Of a DNA stretch of 64,000 bases, positions 27,732 to 38,030 are shown piece after piece. The stretch spans positions 36,188 to 100,187 of the forward strand of contig DGMY01000091.1 in assembly GCA_002388665.1 (NCBI GenBank). Reading direction: 5' to 3'. This DNA comes from Opitutia bacterium UBA4506 (GTDB lineage Bacteria > Verrucomicrobiota > Verrucomicrobiia > Opitutales > Puniceicoccaceae). A program made the translations under genes and the position numbers. Numbering within the stretch: position 1 is the first letter of the stretch; each line of letters opens with the position of its first letter. The notes below the pieces were generated by a model that saw only the letters and a list, made by a program, of their open reading frames with translations, was not told the origin of the DNA and searched no databases.

Positions 27732-29132
27732 CTAGTAGCGACCGGAGGCTCGTCTTCCCTGGTCCTCAACCTCAAACCACTTTCCCAATAGTTCGTTCCG
27801 CATCCGGTCAAGCAGTTCGCTGTAATTGGGGTCCTCGGCTACGTTTGTCAATTGGTGCGGATCCTTTGCCAGGTCGAAGAGTGTTTCCCCGCCATCATGG
27901 TACCTGGCATACCATGCGTCGCGGGAGCGTACTGTTTTAACTCCCGATAGGTGCGCCCGCCTCCATTCGATGAATACGGAACTGCGCCCAGCGGGTTGGC
28001 CGTTGGTGCCAGGTGTCAGTAGAGGTTTAAGCGATTGACCCTGGAGGGACGGGGGACAGGGGATTCGCGCAAAATCGAGGCAGGTGGGCAGGAAGTCGAC
28101 CAGCTCCACTAGTTCGTCGCATTGTCCGCCTCTCGGGATCTTCATGCTGTCGGGGGCGGCCACGATGAGGGGTACATGCGCACAGGAATCCAGCCCTGGA
28201 GGACCTTTGTGGATGGCTCCGTGATCGCCGAGGTGCTCACCGTGATCTGACGTAAATACGATTAGAGTATTGTCGGTCAGCCCCAGTCGATCGAGGTGGT
28301 TGAGGATGCGCCCGATCTCTTCATCTACGTGGCTGACCAGGGCGTAGTAGGCCCGCCGTATCGAAATCCACTCTTCGTCGCTAAGTCCCTGTTTTTCCCG
28401 CTCCGATTCATTCATGATCGGGAGGGGCACCTCGGTGTCTTGGTAGGCGTCCAGCCATTTCTGCGGGGGATTCACGGGCGAATGCGGTGCAAAAAAGCCA
28501 GCTATACAGAAGAATGGATCGTTCGCATGCCGGCTGAGGAAGTCACACGTTTCCTGGGCGACCCATGAGCTGTGGCTGGCATCGTCGGGCCCGGTAAATG
28601 GAAGCGGTTCGGTCACTTTGCGCCCCGGACCCGATATGCGGTAGTCGTGACCGCACCCTGGAGGAGATTCAATCTTCCATTGCCGGATATCATTGAGCTC
28701 CCGGGATTTTAGCCAAGTGGTGTAGGCATCCTCGTACATGCCCGGCTCGTCAGAGATCAGGAGGGTGTCGAAGCCGTAGGAGGGATGGGGGTCGCTGTGG
28801 TCCCGGTGTGCGTGGTTTTTAAAATGAAGCTTCCCAATGTTGGCGGTATGATACCCCGCGTCTCCCAGCAAGGTGGCGGCATTGGGGATGTCCTCCCGCA
28901 TTTCCACGCCGTTTCCCGTGCAACCTGCCGATGACGGATAGCGGCCGCTCAACATACTTTGCCGACTCGGCATGCACAGGGGTGAGTTGCAATAGGCCTG
29001 CGAAAAGATGGTGCCGCGCGCTGCCAATCGATCGAGATTCGGGGTTTGCATCCAGGGAAAACCTGCGGCTGAAAGGGTGTCCCAACGTTGTTGGTCAGTG
29101 AGTAGAAGAAGAATGTTGGGCCGTTTGTCCAT
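27732..29132 (-). CDS. sulfatase (formylglycine-dependent, type I)
   Basis: Hydrolyses a sulfate ester. 466 residues from the ATG at 29132 (MDKRPNILLLLTDQQRWDTLSAAG), the usual family start; frame continues upstream but without family similarity. The signature SPLCMPSRQSMLSGRYP has Cys53 in CxPSR, the residue converted to formylglycine. Metal ligands: Asp13 of LTDQQ and the later FTSDHGEHLGDHG. No signal peptide is visible, which is unusual among sulfatases of marine polysaccharide degraders, so the enzyme may act in the cytoplasm on imported sulfated sugars. Divergent from the GH43-like gene (254 bp), which suggests a shared pathway. Confidence 0.92.
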   Translation of the reverse strand: MDKRPNILLLLTDQQRWDTLSAAGFPWMQTPNLDRLAARGTIFSQAYCNSPLCMPSRQSMLSGRYPSSAGCTGNGVEMREDIPNAATLLGDAGYHTANIGKLHFKNHAHRDHSDPHPSYGFDTLLISDEPGMYEDAYTTWLKSRELNDIRQWKIESPPGCGHDYRISGPGRKVTEPLPFTGPDDASHSSWVAQETCDFLSRHANDPFFCIAGFFAPHSPVNPPQKWLDAYQDTEVPLPIMNESEREKQGLSDEEWISIRRAYYALVSHVDEEIGRILNHLDRLGLTDNTLIVFTSDHGEHLGDHGAIHKGPPGLDSCAHVPLIVAAPDSMKIPRGGQCDELVELVDFLPTCLDFARIPCPPSLQGQSLKPLLTPGTNGQPAGRSSVFIEWRRAHLSGVKTVRSRDAWYARYHDGGETLFDLAKDPHQLTNVAEDPNYSELLDRMRNELLGKWFEVEDQGRRASGRY

Positions 29133-29386
29133 GGTCGCTTGATTCTGCTCACTAAAGCATTTCGGCCCCGTCGAATCGAATTTAAATTTGAGATCAATTC
29201 GTTCGATCGAGTGCTTCACCCGTTCAGTCCCCGTCGCCATCGCAGGCATAGTCATCCAGCCAGAAAGCGCTCCGCACCGTCCCGCTTAAGCAAACGTCCA
29301 GTTCTGTGGGTCTTGGCTGGAGGGATAAATAATTCGCCGAGGAGTCCTGTCTTCGCTACGGTTTAGGATTCTCGTTTCGCATTGCC

Positions 29387-30511
29387 ATGTCCAAATTCTA
29401 TCAAGCAACCCGTTTGAATGACGGTCATCCCATAATCGACAAAAGTACCTTTACCCGGGTCGATCCTTCCTTTGCCGATCATGGCTCCAATATCAATGGC
29501 CCGTCTGTTATTCGGGTCCCTGATTGGATTCCGTTGGAAGAACGGGCGGATCCTTCTGCCGTCTACTACTGCTATTTCGGGGATCACAACGGAGACTACA
29601 TTCGGATGGCTTGGTCTGCCTCTATTGAAGGACCTTACTTTCTTTTTGGGATGCCTTCCCAGGGCGGAGGAGGGACGAGGGGGGTCTTGGACTTGGGAGA
29701 GGATGATAAGATTGTGTTTGCCAATGGATTGGAAATCCGCGGGCACATTTCTAGTCCGGATGTTCATGTCGATCACCGTAAAAACCGGATCGTTCTCTAT
29801 TTTCACGGACCGGTCTATTTTAACGGCACCGGGGGTGGGGGATTGGCGCAGAAGACGTTTGTCGCCTTTTCCAGTGACGGCCTGAATTTCAATCGCCAGA
29901 TTGTTCCCGTTGCCCTGGGCCTCGCTTATTTGCGTGTGTTTGAGTACTCGGGAAGAACGTACGGGATTGCCGCCCGTGGAAATCTCTACACCGCCCCCGA
30001 GGGTGACCTGTATTCTCCTCCGGAGTCCTTCGACTGCTCGAAGGACTACTGGACATTGGAGGGTGAGAGCTACACGGACACTCCCTTTCAGCACGACCTC
30101 GATGGTGATCCGGATGGACCGGAGCGACTTCGCCATGTGGGATTGCGGGTGGATGGGGACCGTTTGGAAGTCTTTCATTCCCGGGTGGGTGATGCTCCAG
30201 AGCGGATACTCCTGACGACCATCGACCTCGCTGCTGGGCCTACAACAGAATGGGAACCTGCCTATCCTCCATCTGAAGTCCTTTGGCCGGAGTTGGAGTG
30301 GGAGGGCACTGGGTATCAGTTGAGCCCCTCCACTGGAGGCCCGCAGCGGGGAGTTCAGCAGCTCCGCGATCCCTATATTTTCGAGGATGAGGACGGAGCC
30401 CTCTTTCTATTCTATAGTGGCGCGGGTGAAGAGGGCATTGGAGTGGCTTCACTTGTGGCCTCCGACTCTGCAGCAGTTGGGCCGACTCTATCGGGTGCTG
30501 GAGCGGTTTGA
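29387..30511 (+). CDS. GH43/GH32-like five-bladed beta-propeller protein, putative glycosidase
   Basis: 374 residues. Repeating propeller-blade elements are visible: INGPSVIRVPDWI, AWSASIEGPYFLF, SSPDVHVDHRKNRIVLYFHGP, VAFSSDGLNFNRQ and QQLRDPYIFEDEDGALFLFYSG, the last closely resembling the RDP.....G..YL.Y blade of GH43/GH32/GH117-like enzymes. Catalytic residues cannot be placed firmly. No signal peptide. It is divergent from a sulfatase, so a role in breaking down sulfated glycans is plausible but inferred. Followed by 467 bp without a gene before the ribosomal operon. Confidence 0.68.
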   Translation: MSKFYQATRLNDGHPIIDKSTFTRVDPSFADHGSNINGPSVIRVPDWIPLEERADPSAVYYCYFGDHNGDYIRMAWSASIEGPYFLFGMPSQGGGGTRGVLDLGEDDKIVFANGLEIRGHISSPDVHVDHRKNRIVLYFHGPVYFNGTGGGGLAQKTFVAFSSDGLNFNRQIVPVALGLAYLRVFEYSGRTYGIAARGNLYTAPEGDLYSPPESFDCSKDYWTLEGESYTDTPFQHDLDGDPDGPERLRHVGLRVDGDRLEVFHSRVGDAPERILLTTIDLAAGPTTEWEPAYPPSEVLWPELEWEGTGYQLSPSTGGPQRGVQQLRDPYIFEDEDGALFLFYSGAGEEGIGVASLVASDSAAVGPTLSGAGAV

Positions 30512-30978
30512 ACGATCCAGGTAGCGGACGGGTGTTCCGGTGAGGTGAGGATTCGAGGACTGTACCTTGAGGTCGAGAGACTCGATTGTCGTTGGCGGGT
30601 TGGCGGAGGATCGCTTGTTGGGTTTGCTCCGAAAACACTCGCCTGTACATGCGGTGTCGTCGTCGTCGTCCACGTCCGATTTGGCAGACCGATCGAAATT
30701 CGGGACCATACGGGATCGATCGATTTCTGCAAGAACCCGGATCTATTTCCGTCTAAACATTCCAATTCCGAGCCAAATTTCGAGGCCTCAGATAGAGCAT
30801 CGATATTCCTGCGAACGGGCTTCACGTGCCGGATTGGGGGCATTTTTGAAGTTCAATTGAGCGAATAAATCCCGCAACGAAAAATTTTCAGAAAATTTAG
30901 AGAATTCTTTCTTGCGTGGGGGACCCTCAGAGGTATTCTTCTCCGTTTTCGCTAAATCCGAACCCATTTGAGAATTTC
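30512..30978. promoter_or_regulatory. intergenic region upstream of the str operon
   Basis: 467 bp without a supportable gene; overlapping frames here in both directions lack family similarity. The last ~100 bp (30845-30910) are distinctly A/T-rich and should hold the str operon promoter and leader. No -35/-10 pair with good spacing is convincing. rpsL has no Shine-Dalgarno upstream. Confidence 0.45.
30826..30847 (+). terminator. weak candidate terminator before the str operon
   Basis: Stem GTGCC/GGCAT (5 bp with one G-T wobble), 8-nt loop, followed by TTTT. Low stability. It could close the GH43-like transcript. Confidence 0.3.
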
Positions 30979-31356
30979 ATGCCAACGATCAACCAGCTAG
31001 TCCGCAAGCCTCGCCAATTGGTGAAGGCGAAGACGAAGTCGCCTGCGCTGAAGAATAATCCCTTCCGCCGTGGCGTCTGCGTTCAGGTCATGACCCGTAC
31101 CCCAAAGAAGCCGAATTCGGCTATTCGTAAGGTCGCAAAAGTGCGTCTCACCACCGGGATTGAGGTCATTGCCTACATTCCCGATGAAGGTCACAACCTC
31201 CAGGAACACAGCATCGTGCTGGTTCGCGGTGGTCGTGTAAAGGACCTTCCAGGTGTCCGTTACCACATTGTTCGCGGGACTCTGGACTGCCGGGGAGTCG
31301 AAAAACGCCGTCGGAGCCGCTCCAAGTATGGAGTGAAGCGCCCTAAGGCATCCTAA
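30979..31356 (+). CDS. rpsL: 30S ribosomal protein S12
   Basis: Decoding-site protein of the small subunit. 125 residues from the ATG at 30979 (MPTINQLVRKPR, universal start); the in-frame start at 30916 is not used. The decoding loop TPKKPNSAIRKVAKVRL with the streptomycin-relevant lysines is wild type, and GRVKDLPGVRYHIVRGTLD is intact. First gene of the str-S10-spc-alpha cluster. No rpoC is next to it. No Shine-Dalgarno is visible. Confidence 0.98.
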   Translation: MPTINQLVRKPRQLVKAKTKSPALKNNPFRRGVCVQVMTRTPKKPNSAIRKVAKVRLTTGIEVIAYIPDEGHNLQEHSIVLVRGGRVKDLPGVRYHIVRGTLDCRGVEKRRRSRSKYGVKRPKAS

Positions 31357-31380
31357 TAACTTCGAGAACCATTCCGAATC

Positions 31381-31854
<474 letters not shown>

Positions 31855-31898
31855 TTTTGTCTCTTTCTGTTCTTTGATATCCCACTGGAGTCCCTCTC

Positions 31899-34061
31899 AT
31901 GTCCGCCGCAATGGAAATTCTCGACGTCAACGCCAAGGAGCGCAAATGCCCCTTGGAGCGGACTCGGAATATCGGCATTGCTGCGCACATTGATGCTGGG
32001 AAGACCACCACTACCGAGCGCATGCTCTACTACACCGGTGTCGTTCATAAGATCGGCGAGGTGCATGAGGGTACTGCGGTAACGGATTGGATGGAGCAGG
32101 AGCGCGAGCGGGGGATTACCATTACCTCTGCTGCCATTTCCTGTGAGTGGGAAGCGTGCTGGGGACCGTTTGCTGGTGAGAAGCACCGGGTAAACATTAT
32201 TGATACCCCCGGTCACGTTGATTTTACCGCAGAGGTCGAGCGCTCGCTGCGAGTGTTGGACGGAGCTGTTGGTGTTTTCTGTGCTGTTGCCGGCGTTCAG
32301 CCTCAGTCGGAGACTGTCTGGCGCCAGATGGACAAGTACAGTGTGCCACGGATTGCCTTCATCAATAAGATGGATCGCACCGGTGCGGATTTTCACGCTG
32401 CCATTGAGAGCATGCGTGATCGCCTCCGGGCAAACGCTCACCCGCTGTACCTTCCCATGGGTGCAGAGGAGAAATTTAGCGGCTTGATCGATTTGGTGGC
32501 CATGAAGGCTATCGTCTATGATGAATCCGATCCGCTTGGCGTTCGTTTTGATCTTGTCGACATTCCGGAGGAATTCCGCAGTGAGGCTCAGGAGTATCGC
32601 GAGAAGCTGATCGAGGCCCTGGCCGATTTTGATGACGACCTTGCGAACCGTTACTTGGAAGGGGAGGAGCTCTCCGTTGATCAAGTGCGCAACGCGATTC
32701 GCAGTGCGACACTGTCCCGCGAATTTGTCGGTGTGATTCCCGGTTCTGCTTTCAAAAACAAAGGGATTCAACGCCTGCTCGACGCTATTCTCGACTACCT
32801 GCCTTCCCCTGTGGATGTGCCGGCGATCCGGGGAGAAAACGAAGCGGGTGACGAGGTCACTGTCAGCGCCGACGACCATGCGAAAATGGCGGGATTGGCG
32901 TTTAAGTTGATGACCGATCCTTTTGTCGGCAAAATTGTATTTTTCCGCGTGTATTGTGGCCAGCTCAGCAAGGGTACGGCCGTTTACAACCCGCGCACCC
33001 GCAAGACCGAGAGAATCAGCCGTCTCATGATTATGAAGGCTGATTCCCGTGAGGATATCGACGTCGCCTACTCCGGTGACATCTGCGCCATTGTCGGGGC
33101 TCGGGATGTCGTTACCGGGGACACTCTCGCCGACAAGACTCTCGACATTCGATTGGAGCCGCCTTCCTTCCCTGAACCGGTGATTTCAATGTCGATCGAG
33201 CCGCATTCGAAAGCGGATTCCGATAAAATGTCGACCGGCCTTCAGCGGCTCGCTGAAGAAGATCCAACTTTCGTCGTCTCCACTGATGGCGAAACCGGCC
33301 AAACTCTGATCGCCGGAATGGGAGAGCTGCATCTCGAAATTATTCGGGATCGCTTGTTCCGTGAATTTAAAGTGGAGGCCGATGCCGGCCGTCCTCAGAT
33401 CGCCTACCGCGAGACCATTACCGGGTCCTCCGAGGCCGAAGGCAAATTCATCCGTCAATCGGGTGGCCGCGGTCAGTACGGGCACTGCGTGATCCGCATC
33501 GAGCCCAATGAAAAAGGGAAGGGGATTGAGCTCGTCAACGAAATCGTTGGCGGTGTCATTCCAAAAGAATTTATTAAGCCGACCTTGGATGGCATCAAAG
33601 AAGCCTCGAACAACGGAGTGACTGCAGGTTACCCGGTGATCGATTTCAAGGTAAAGCTAGTGGACGGTTCATTCCACGATGTTGACTCTTCGGAAATGGC
33701 CTTCAAGATGGCCGGAATATTTGCGTTCAAAGAAGCCATGCGGACTGCCGGTCCCGTTCTTCTCGAACCAATTATGAAGGTGGACGTCGAATGTCCCGAA
33801 GATTTTCAAGGTGATGTGGTTGGCGATATTAACCGTCGTCGCGGTCAGATTCAAAGCATGACGACCCGCAACCAACTCACCTCGATTCATTCTTTCGTAC
33901 CACTCGAAACCATGTTCGGTTACGCGACCGATGTTCGCTCTTTGAGCAAAGGTCGTGCGACCTACACGATGGAGCCCTCTCACTTTGAGCAGGTCCCCAA
34001 TAGTGTACTTTCCAAGATTGTTGAAACCACTCCCCAAAGCTTCCGCGGTGGGGTTAACTAA
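31899..34061 (+). CDS. fusA: elongation factor G
   Basis: GTPase that drives translocation and, with RRF, recycling. 720 residues, slightly longer than the usual ~700 because of an N-terminal extension before RTRNIGIAAHIDAGKTTTTERML (G1). G3 DTPGHVDF and G4 NKMD are present, as are the domain IV and V regions (RQSGGRGQYGHCVI; VPLETMFGYATDVRSLSKGRATYTMEPSHFEQVP). Unlike most str operons there is no tuf after it: rpsJ follows after 11 bp. Confidence 0.97.
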   Translation: MSAAMEILDVNAKERKCPLERTRNIGIAAHIDAGKTTTTERMLYYTGVVHKIGEVHEGTAVTDWMEQERERGITITSAAISCEWEACWGPFAGEKHRVNIIDTPGHVDFTAEVERSLRVLDGAVGVFCAVAGVQPQSETVWRQMDKYSVPRIAFINKMDRTGADFHAAIESMRDRLRANAHPLYLPMGAEEKFSGLIDLVAMKAIVYDESDPLGVRFDLVDIPEEFRSEAQEYREKLIEALADFDDDLANRYLEGEELSVDQVRNAIRSATLSREFVGVIPGSAFKNKGIQRLLDAILDYLPSPVDVPAIRGENEAGDEVTVSADDHAKMAGLAFKLMTDPFVGKIVFFRVYCGQLSKGTAVYNPRTRKTERISRLMIMKADSREDIDVAYSGDICAIVGARDVVTGDTLADKTLDIRLEPPSFPEPVISMSIEPHSKADSDKMSTGLQRLAEEDPTFVVSTDGETGQTLIAGMGELHLEIIRDRLFREFKVEADAGRPQIAYRETITGSSEAEGKFIRQSGGRGQYGHCVIRIEPNEKGKGIELVNEIVGGVIPKEFIKPTLDGIKEASNNGVTAGYPVIDFKVKLVDGSFHDVDSSEMAFKMAGIFAFKEAMRTAGPVLLEPIMKVDVECPEDFQGDVVGDINRRRGQIQSMTTRNQLTSIHSFVPLETMFGYATDVRSLSKGRATYTMEPSHFEQVPNSVLSKIVETTPQSFRGGVN

Positions 34062-34072
34062 TATTTGCCACG

Positions 34073-34381
34073 ATGACAAAGCCACGTATACGCATTAAAC
34101 TCAAGGGCTTCGATTACCGAATCGTCGACCAGTCCACCAGCGACATTGTCGATACGGCCAAGCGTTCTGGGGCCCGGGTATCCGGTCCCATTCCGCTTCC
34201 AACCCGTATCGAGAAGTTCACTGTGAACCGCTCGCCGCACGTCGACAAGAAGTCCATGGACCAGTTCGAGCTCCGTTCGCACTGCCGTCTGCTCGATATC
34301 ATCGAGCCGACAGCGAATACTGTGGATGACTTGAAGAAGTTGAATCTTCCCGCCGGGGTTGAGATCACGATTAACGTCTGA
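34073..34381 (+). CDS. rpsJ: 30S ribosomal protein S10
   Basis: 102 residues; also serves as NusE in antitermination. RIKLKGFDYRIVDQSTSDIVDTAKRSGA and the loop GPIPLPTRIEKFTVNRSPHVDKKS are typical. Only 11 bp after fusA, so the S10 genes continue the str transcript. A 131-bp gap separates it from rplC. Confidence 0.98.
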   Translation: MTKPRIRIKLKGFDYRIVDQSTSDIVDTAKRSGARVSGPIPLPTRIEKFTVNRSPHVDKKSMDQFELRSHCRLLDIIEPTANTVDDLKKLNLPAGVEITINV

Positions 34382-34512
34382 TCTTGCAACCCATTTCGCC
34401 CGCCACTCTCTACCATTTGAGATAAGCTAAAACCAGTAATCCATTAACCGCTAACGCAGGGCCCTTTGGGTTCAATGGAGGATTATTCCACTAACCCCCC
34501 TGCCTCTTGCAT
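34382..34512 (+). promoter_or_regulatory. long rpsJ-rplC intergenic interval, possible leader or internal promoter
   Basis: 131 bp between rpsJ and rplC, much longer than other gaps in this cluster (mostly 3-45 bp). It includes short complementary arms (TGGA ... TCCA around 34474-34489) and a GGGCCC at about 34459. No strong promoter or terminator was recognised, and rplC has no Shine-Dalgarno at its end. Confidence 0.35.
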
Positions 34513-35160
34513 ATGAGCTTCTTACTGATCGGAAAAAAGATCGGCATGACACAGGTGTTTGATGAAAACAACCAGTTGTTGCCGGTAACTGTTTTGGAAG
34601 CCGGACCTTGTCCGGTGACCCAATTGAAGACCGTTGAAAACGACGGCTATAACGCTGTGCAGATCGGCTACGGTCCACAAAAGGATAGTCGTCTGACCAA
34701 CCCGCAACTCGGCCACCTGAAAAAGGCTGGCGTCGACGCGGTACGTGTTCTTCAGGAATTTCGCCTTAACGGCGACGAAAACTACGACCTGGGCCAGGTC
34801 TTGACTGTCGAGAAATTCTCGGAAGTTGAGAAGGTTGACGTGATCGGCGTCAGCAAGGGCCAAGGTTTTCAAGGGGTCGTCAAACGCCACGGGTTTAGCG
34901 GGGGTCCTGCTTCCCACGGTTCGATGACGCACCGTCGTGGGGGTTCCTACGGATTCTGTCAGGATCCTGGCCACGTGATTAAAGGCAAAAAGATGCCGGG
35001 TCACATGGGTAGCCGTCGCCGTACGGTCCAGAACCTCAAAATCGTTAAAGTGGACACCGAGAAAAACCTCATTTTGGTCAAGGGAAGTCTTCCCGGCCCT
35101 AATGGAAGTTTGGTCACGGTTCGCCCTGCCAAGAAACAGCGCAAGAAGGCTGCTGCCTAA
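34513..35160 (+). CDS. rplC: 50S ribosomal protein L3
   Basis: 215 residues from ATG at 34513 (MSFLLIGKKIGMTQVFDE); an in-frame TTG two codons upstream is not needed. The central loop VKRHGFSGGPASHGSMTHRRGGS and MPGHMGSRRRTVQNL reaches the peptidyl transferase centre and is normal. 32 bp before rplD. Confidence 0.98.
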   Translation: MSFLLIGKKIGMTQVFDENNQLLPVTVLEAGPCPVTQLKTVENDGYNAVQIGYGPQKDSRLTNPQLGHLKKAGVDAVRVLQEFRLNGDENYDLGQVLTVEKFSEVEKVDVIGVSKGQGFQGVVKRHGFSGGPASHGSMTHRRGGSYGFCQDPGHVIKGKKMPGHMGSRRRTVQNLKIVKVDTEKNLILVKGSLPGPNGSLVTVRPAKKQRKKAAA

Positions 35161-35192
35161 GGCACGGACCCAGTAGTTAAAGGACTAACACG

Positions 35193-35828
35193 ATGAATTT
35201 GAAATACTATTCCGCAGACGGAACCGGGGGCGACGAGCGCGAGTTCGCGGGTTTCCCCGTTTTCGAAGGATCGAAGGGCCGCATGGCACTTCGTCAGGCA
35301 ATTATCGCCATCCAGGCAAACTTGCGTCAGGGTAATGCCTCGACCAAGACTCGAGGCGAGGTATCGGGCTCGGGTAAGAAAATGTTCCGCCAGAAGGGAA
35401 CAGGGATGGCCCGCCGTGGTCCTAAGCGTACTCCGCTCCTTCGTGGAGGTGGTGTCGCTTTCGGTCCCAAGCCACGCGATTACTCCCAGAAGGTGAACCG
35501 CAAGATGCGTCGTCTCGCTCTCTCCCGCGCTCTTTTCGAGCAAGGTGAGTCAGGCAGCGTTCTCGTGATCGAGAAATGGGATGTTGCCGAGCCGAAAACG
35601 AAGCCGTTTGCCGAGCTGGTCGCCAAGATCCAGCCAAACCGCCGAGTGTTGATTGTCGACGATCAGATCGAAAACAACCTCGCCCTTGCCGGACGGAATG
35701 TCGCCCGCTTCCATTTTGCCGAATCCGGCAATCTGAATGCTTACGACCTAGTCCGTTTTGACACCATTATCTTCAGTGAGCGAGCAATCAACACGGTCCT
35801 CGCCCGCGTCAACGGAGAAGAGTCATGA
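35193..35828 (+). CDS. rplD: 50S ribosomal protein L4
   Basis: 211 residues, standard; the extended exit-tunnel loop is visible (TRGEVSGSGKKMFRQKGTGMARRGPKRTPLLRGGGVAFGP in outline, about 50-95). In E. coli L4 represses its own operon through the S10 leader; here no such leader could be identified. Its last 4 bases overlap rplW (ATGA). Confidence 0.98.
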   Translation: MNLKYYSADGTGGDEREFAGFPVFEGSKGRMALRQAIIAIQANLRQGNASTKTRGEVSGSGKKMFRQKGTGMARRGPKRTPLLRGGGVAFGPKPRDYSQKVNRKMRRLALSRALFEQGESGSVLVIEKWDVAEPKTKPFAELVAKIQPNRRVLIVDDQIENNLALAGRNVARFHFAESGNLNAYDLVRFDTIIFSERAINTVLARVNGEES

Positions 35829-36115
35829 TTGAGCCATCGAAAGTTTTGAAAGAAAGCCGGATCACGGAAAAGGCGACTACGCTGACCGCGAACTTGAACC
35901 AGTACACTTTTGAAGTGTATCCCGACGCTACACGGACTCAGGTCAAGCTAGCGGTCGAGAAGGTGTTTAAGGTCGATGTCGCCAAGGTAAACGTGATGAA
36001 CGTAAAACCCAAAGCCCGTCCGGATCGTATGCGCCGCAATCGTGGTGGTAAGGTCTCCGGAATGAAAAAAGCGATCGTGACCCTGAAAGAGGGCAACTCG
36101 ATTGAAATGGTGTAA
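35825..36115 (+). CDS. rplW: 50S ribosomal protein L23
   Basis: 96 residues; sits at the tunnel exit and docks SRP and trigger factor. MIEPSKVLKESRITEKATTL at the start and KAVEKVFKV-type helix are typical. Overlaps the rplD stop by 4 bases, with GGAG upstream inside rplD. Confidence 0.97.
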   Translation: MIEPSKVLKESRITEKATTLTANLNQYTFEVYPDATRTQVKLAVEKVFKVDVAKVNVMNVKPKARPDRMRRNRGGKVSGMKKAIVTLKEGNSIEMV

Positions 36116-36141
36116 TTCGGCACAAGGAGGAGAACATAACC

Positions 36142-36987
<846 letters not shown>

Positions 36988-37009
36988 CCCGTTACTTACT
37001 GATCGCACC

Positions 37010-37279
37010 ATGGCACGTTCCATTAAAAAAGGTTTCTTCGTTGATCCGAGTCTGATGAAAAAGATTGAGGAGGCGCAGCGGAATAGTTCCCGCAAGCCGA
37101 TTCAAACTTGGTCTCGCCGGTCAACGATCACTCCCGACTTCGTCGGGCTGAATCTCAACGTCCACAACGGTCGTTCTTTTGTTCCGGTCTATGTGACCGA
37201 GAACATGGTAGGACATAAGTTGGGCGAGTTCGCGCTTACTCGCGCTTTCAAGGCCCACAATCCTCGTTCGGCACGCTAG
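37010..37279 (+). CDS. rpsS: 30S ribosomal protein S19
   Basis: 89 residues (MARSIKKGFFVDPSLMKKIE; HKLGEFALTRAFKAHN). Standard length. Normally followed directly by rplV; here an exported protein gene begins 10 bp after its stop. No clear Shine-Dalgarno. Confidence 0.98.
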   Translation: MARSIKKGFFVDPSLMKKIEEAQRNSSRKPIQTWSRRSTITPDFVGLNLNVHNGRSFVPVYVTENMVGHKLGEFALTRAFKAHNPRSAR

Positions 37280-37289
37280 TTCTGTTTCG

Positions 37290-37673
37290 ATGCGTTTTCT
37301 TTCTTCCATTCGCGTTTTGGTGACCCTGCTCCTTCTGGGTGCAGGGGCTGTCAGCGCGACCACCGCCGAGGCCGCGGAGCAGCCCTCCCGTCCGGGATTT
37401 GTCGACTCACTCGAGCCGTCAAACCGGGCGGAGGTCGCCCGAGTCGTCGTCGGTCGCGAAGCGGACCTTGTGGTCCTCTCCGCTGGGTGGGTCGAAGGAT
37501 TTCGTACCGGTATGAACTGCATCGTCTCCGATGGGAATATCCGAACCGGCGAGATTGTTCTCGTCGATGTTCGGTTGAACCACGCGGTAGGCCTTATCCT
37601 CAATCGTCCTGATGATTCCGGAATTCAATCCGGCAATCTAGTTACCATCAAAACCTTTTCCGTTTCCAGCTAG
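37290..37673 (+). CDS. unknown exported protein inserted in the S10 operon between rpsS and rplV
   Basis: 127 residues. The start MRFLSSIRVLVTLLLLGAGAVSATTAEAAEQ is a clear signal peptide (cleavage near 26-30). The rest (about 45-125) has the pattern of a small beta-rich domain: ADLVVLSAGWVEGFRTGMNCIVSDGN, IRTGEIVLVDVRLNHAVGLIL, IQSGNLVTIKTFSV. This resembles the C-terminal domain of flagellar FlgT and similar G..G......I..V.V small beta domains, but that is a pattern impression, not a database match. It lies 10 bp after rpsS and 4 bp before rplV, same strand, base composition like its neighbours, so it must be co-expressed with ribosomal proteins although it is predicted to leave the cytoplasm. 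No known function. Confidence 0.85.
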   Translation: MRFLSSIRVLVTLLLLGAGAVSATTAEAAEQPSRPGFVDSLEPSNRAEVARVVVGREADLVVLSAGWVEGFRTGMNCIVSDGNIRTGEIVLVDVRLNHAVGLILNRPDDSGIQSGNLVTIKTFSVSS

Positions 37674-37677
37674 AGCC

Positions 37678-38013
37678 ATGCAAATCCAAGCTTACACGAA
37701 GTATGCGAGAATGTCCCCGAAGAAGGTTCGGGAAGTCGCTCGCGAAGTCCAGGGTCGCAACGCCTCCGAGGCGCTCGATCTTTTGAAATTCATCCCGCGC
37801 AAGTCAGCGCGTCTCTTGCGCAAAACGCTCGAGTCGGCCATTGCGAACGCGGAGAATAATAATAACCTCGTCGCCGATGACCTGACGGTCGTACGCGCCT
37901 TGGTTGAAGAGGGACCCGCCCTCAAACGGTTCCGTCCGGCTTCCCGCGGATCCGCTCATCCATACGCCAAACGAACCAGTCACATCCGCATCGTTCTTAG
38001 CGACGAAGCCTGA
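37678..38013 (+). CDS. rplV: 50S ribosomal protein L22
   Basis: 111 residues. MQIQAYTKYARMSPKKVREVAREVQGR at the start and the tunnel beta-hairpin region PALKRFRPASRGSAHPYAKRTSHIRIVL at the end are typical. Starts 4 bp after the stop of the exported protein, so its translation is likely coupled to it. Confidence 0.98.
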   Translation: MQIQAYTKYARMSPKKVREVAREVQGRNASEALDLLKFIPRKSARLLRKTLESAIANAENNNNLVADDLTVVRALVEEGPALKRFRPASRGSAHPYAKRTSHIRIVLSDEA

Positions 38014-38030
38014 ACCAACTTTAAAGAATC

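Noticed and set aside
30545..30868. 107-residue frame before the str operon
   Set aside because: No family similarity, overlaps other frames, and lies in what should be a promoter region.
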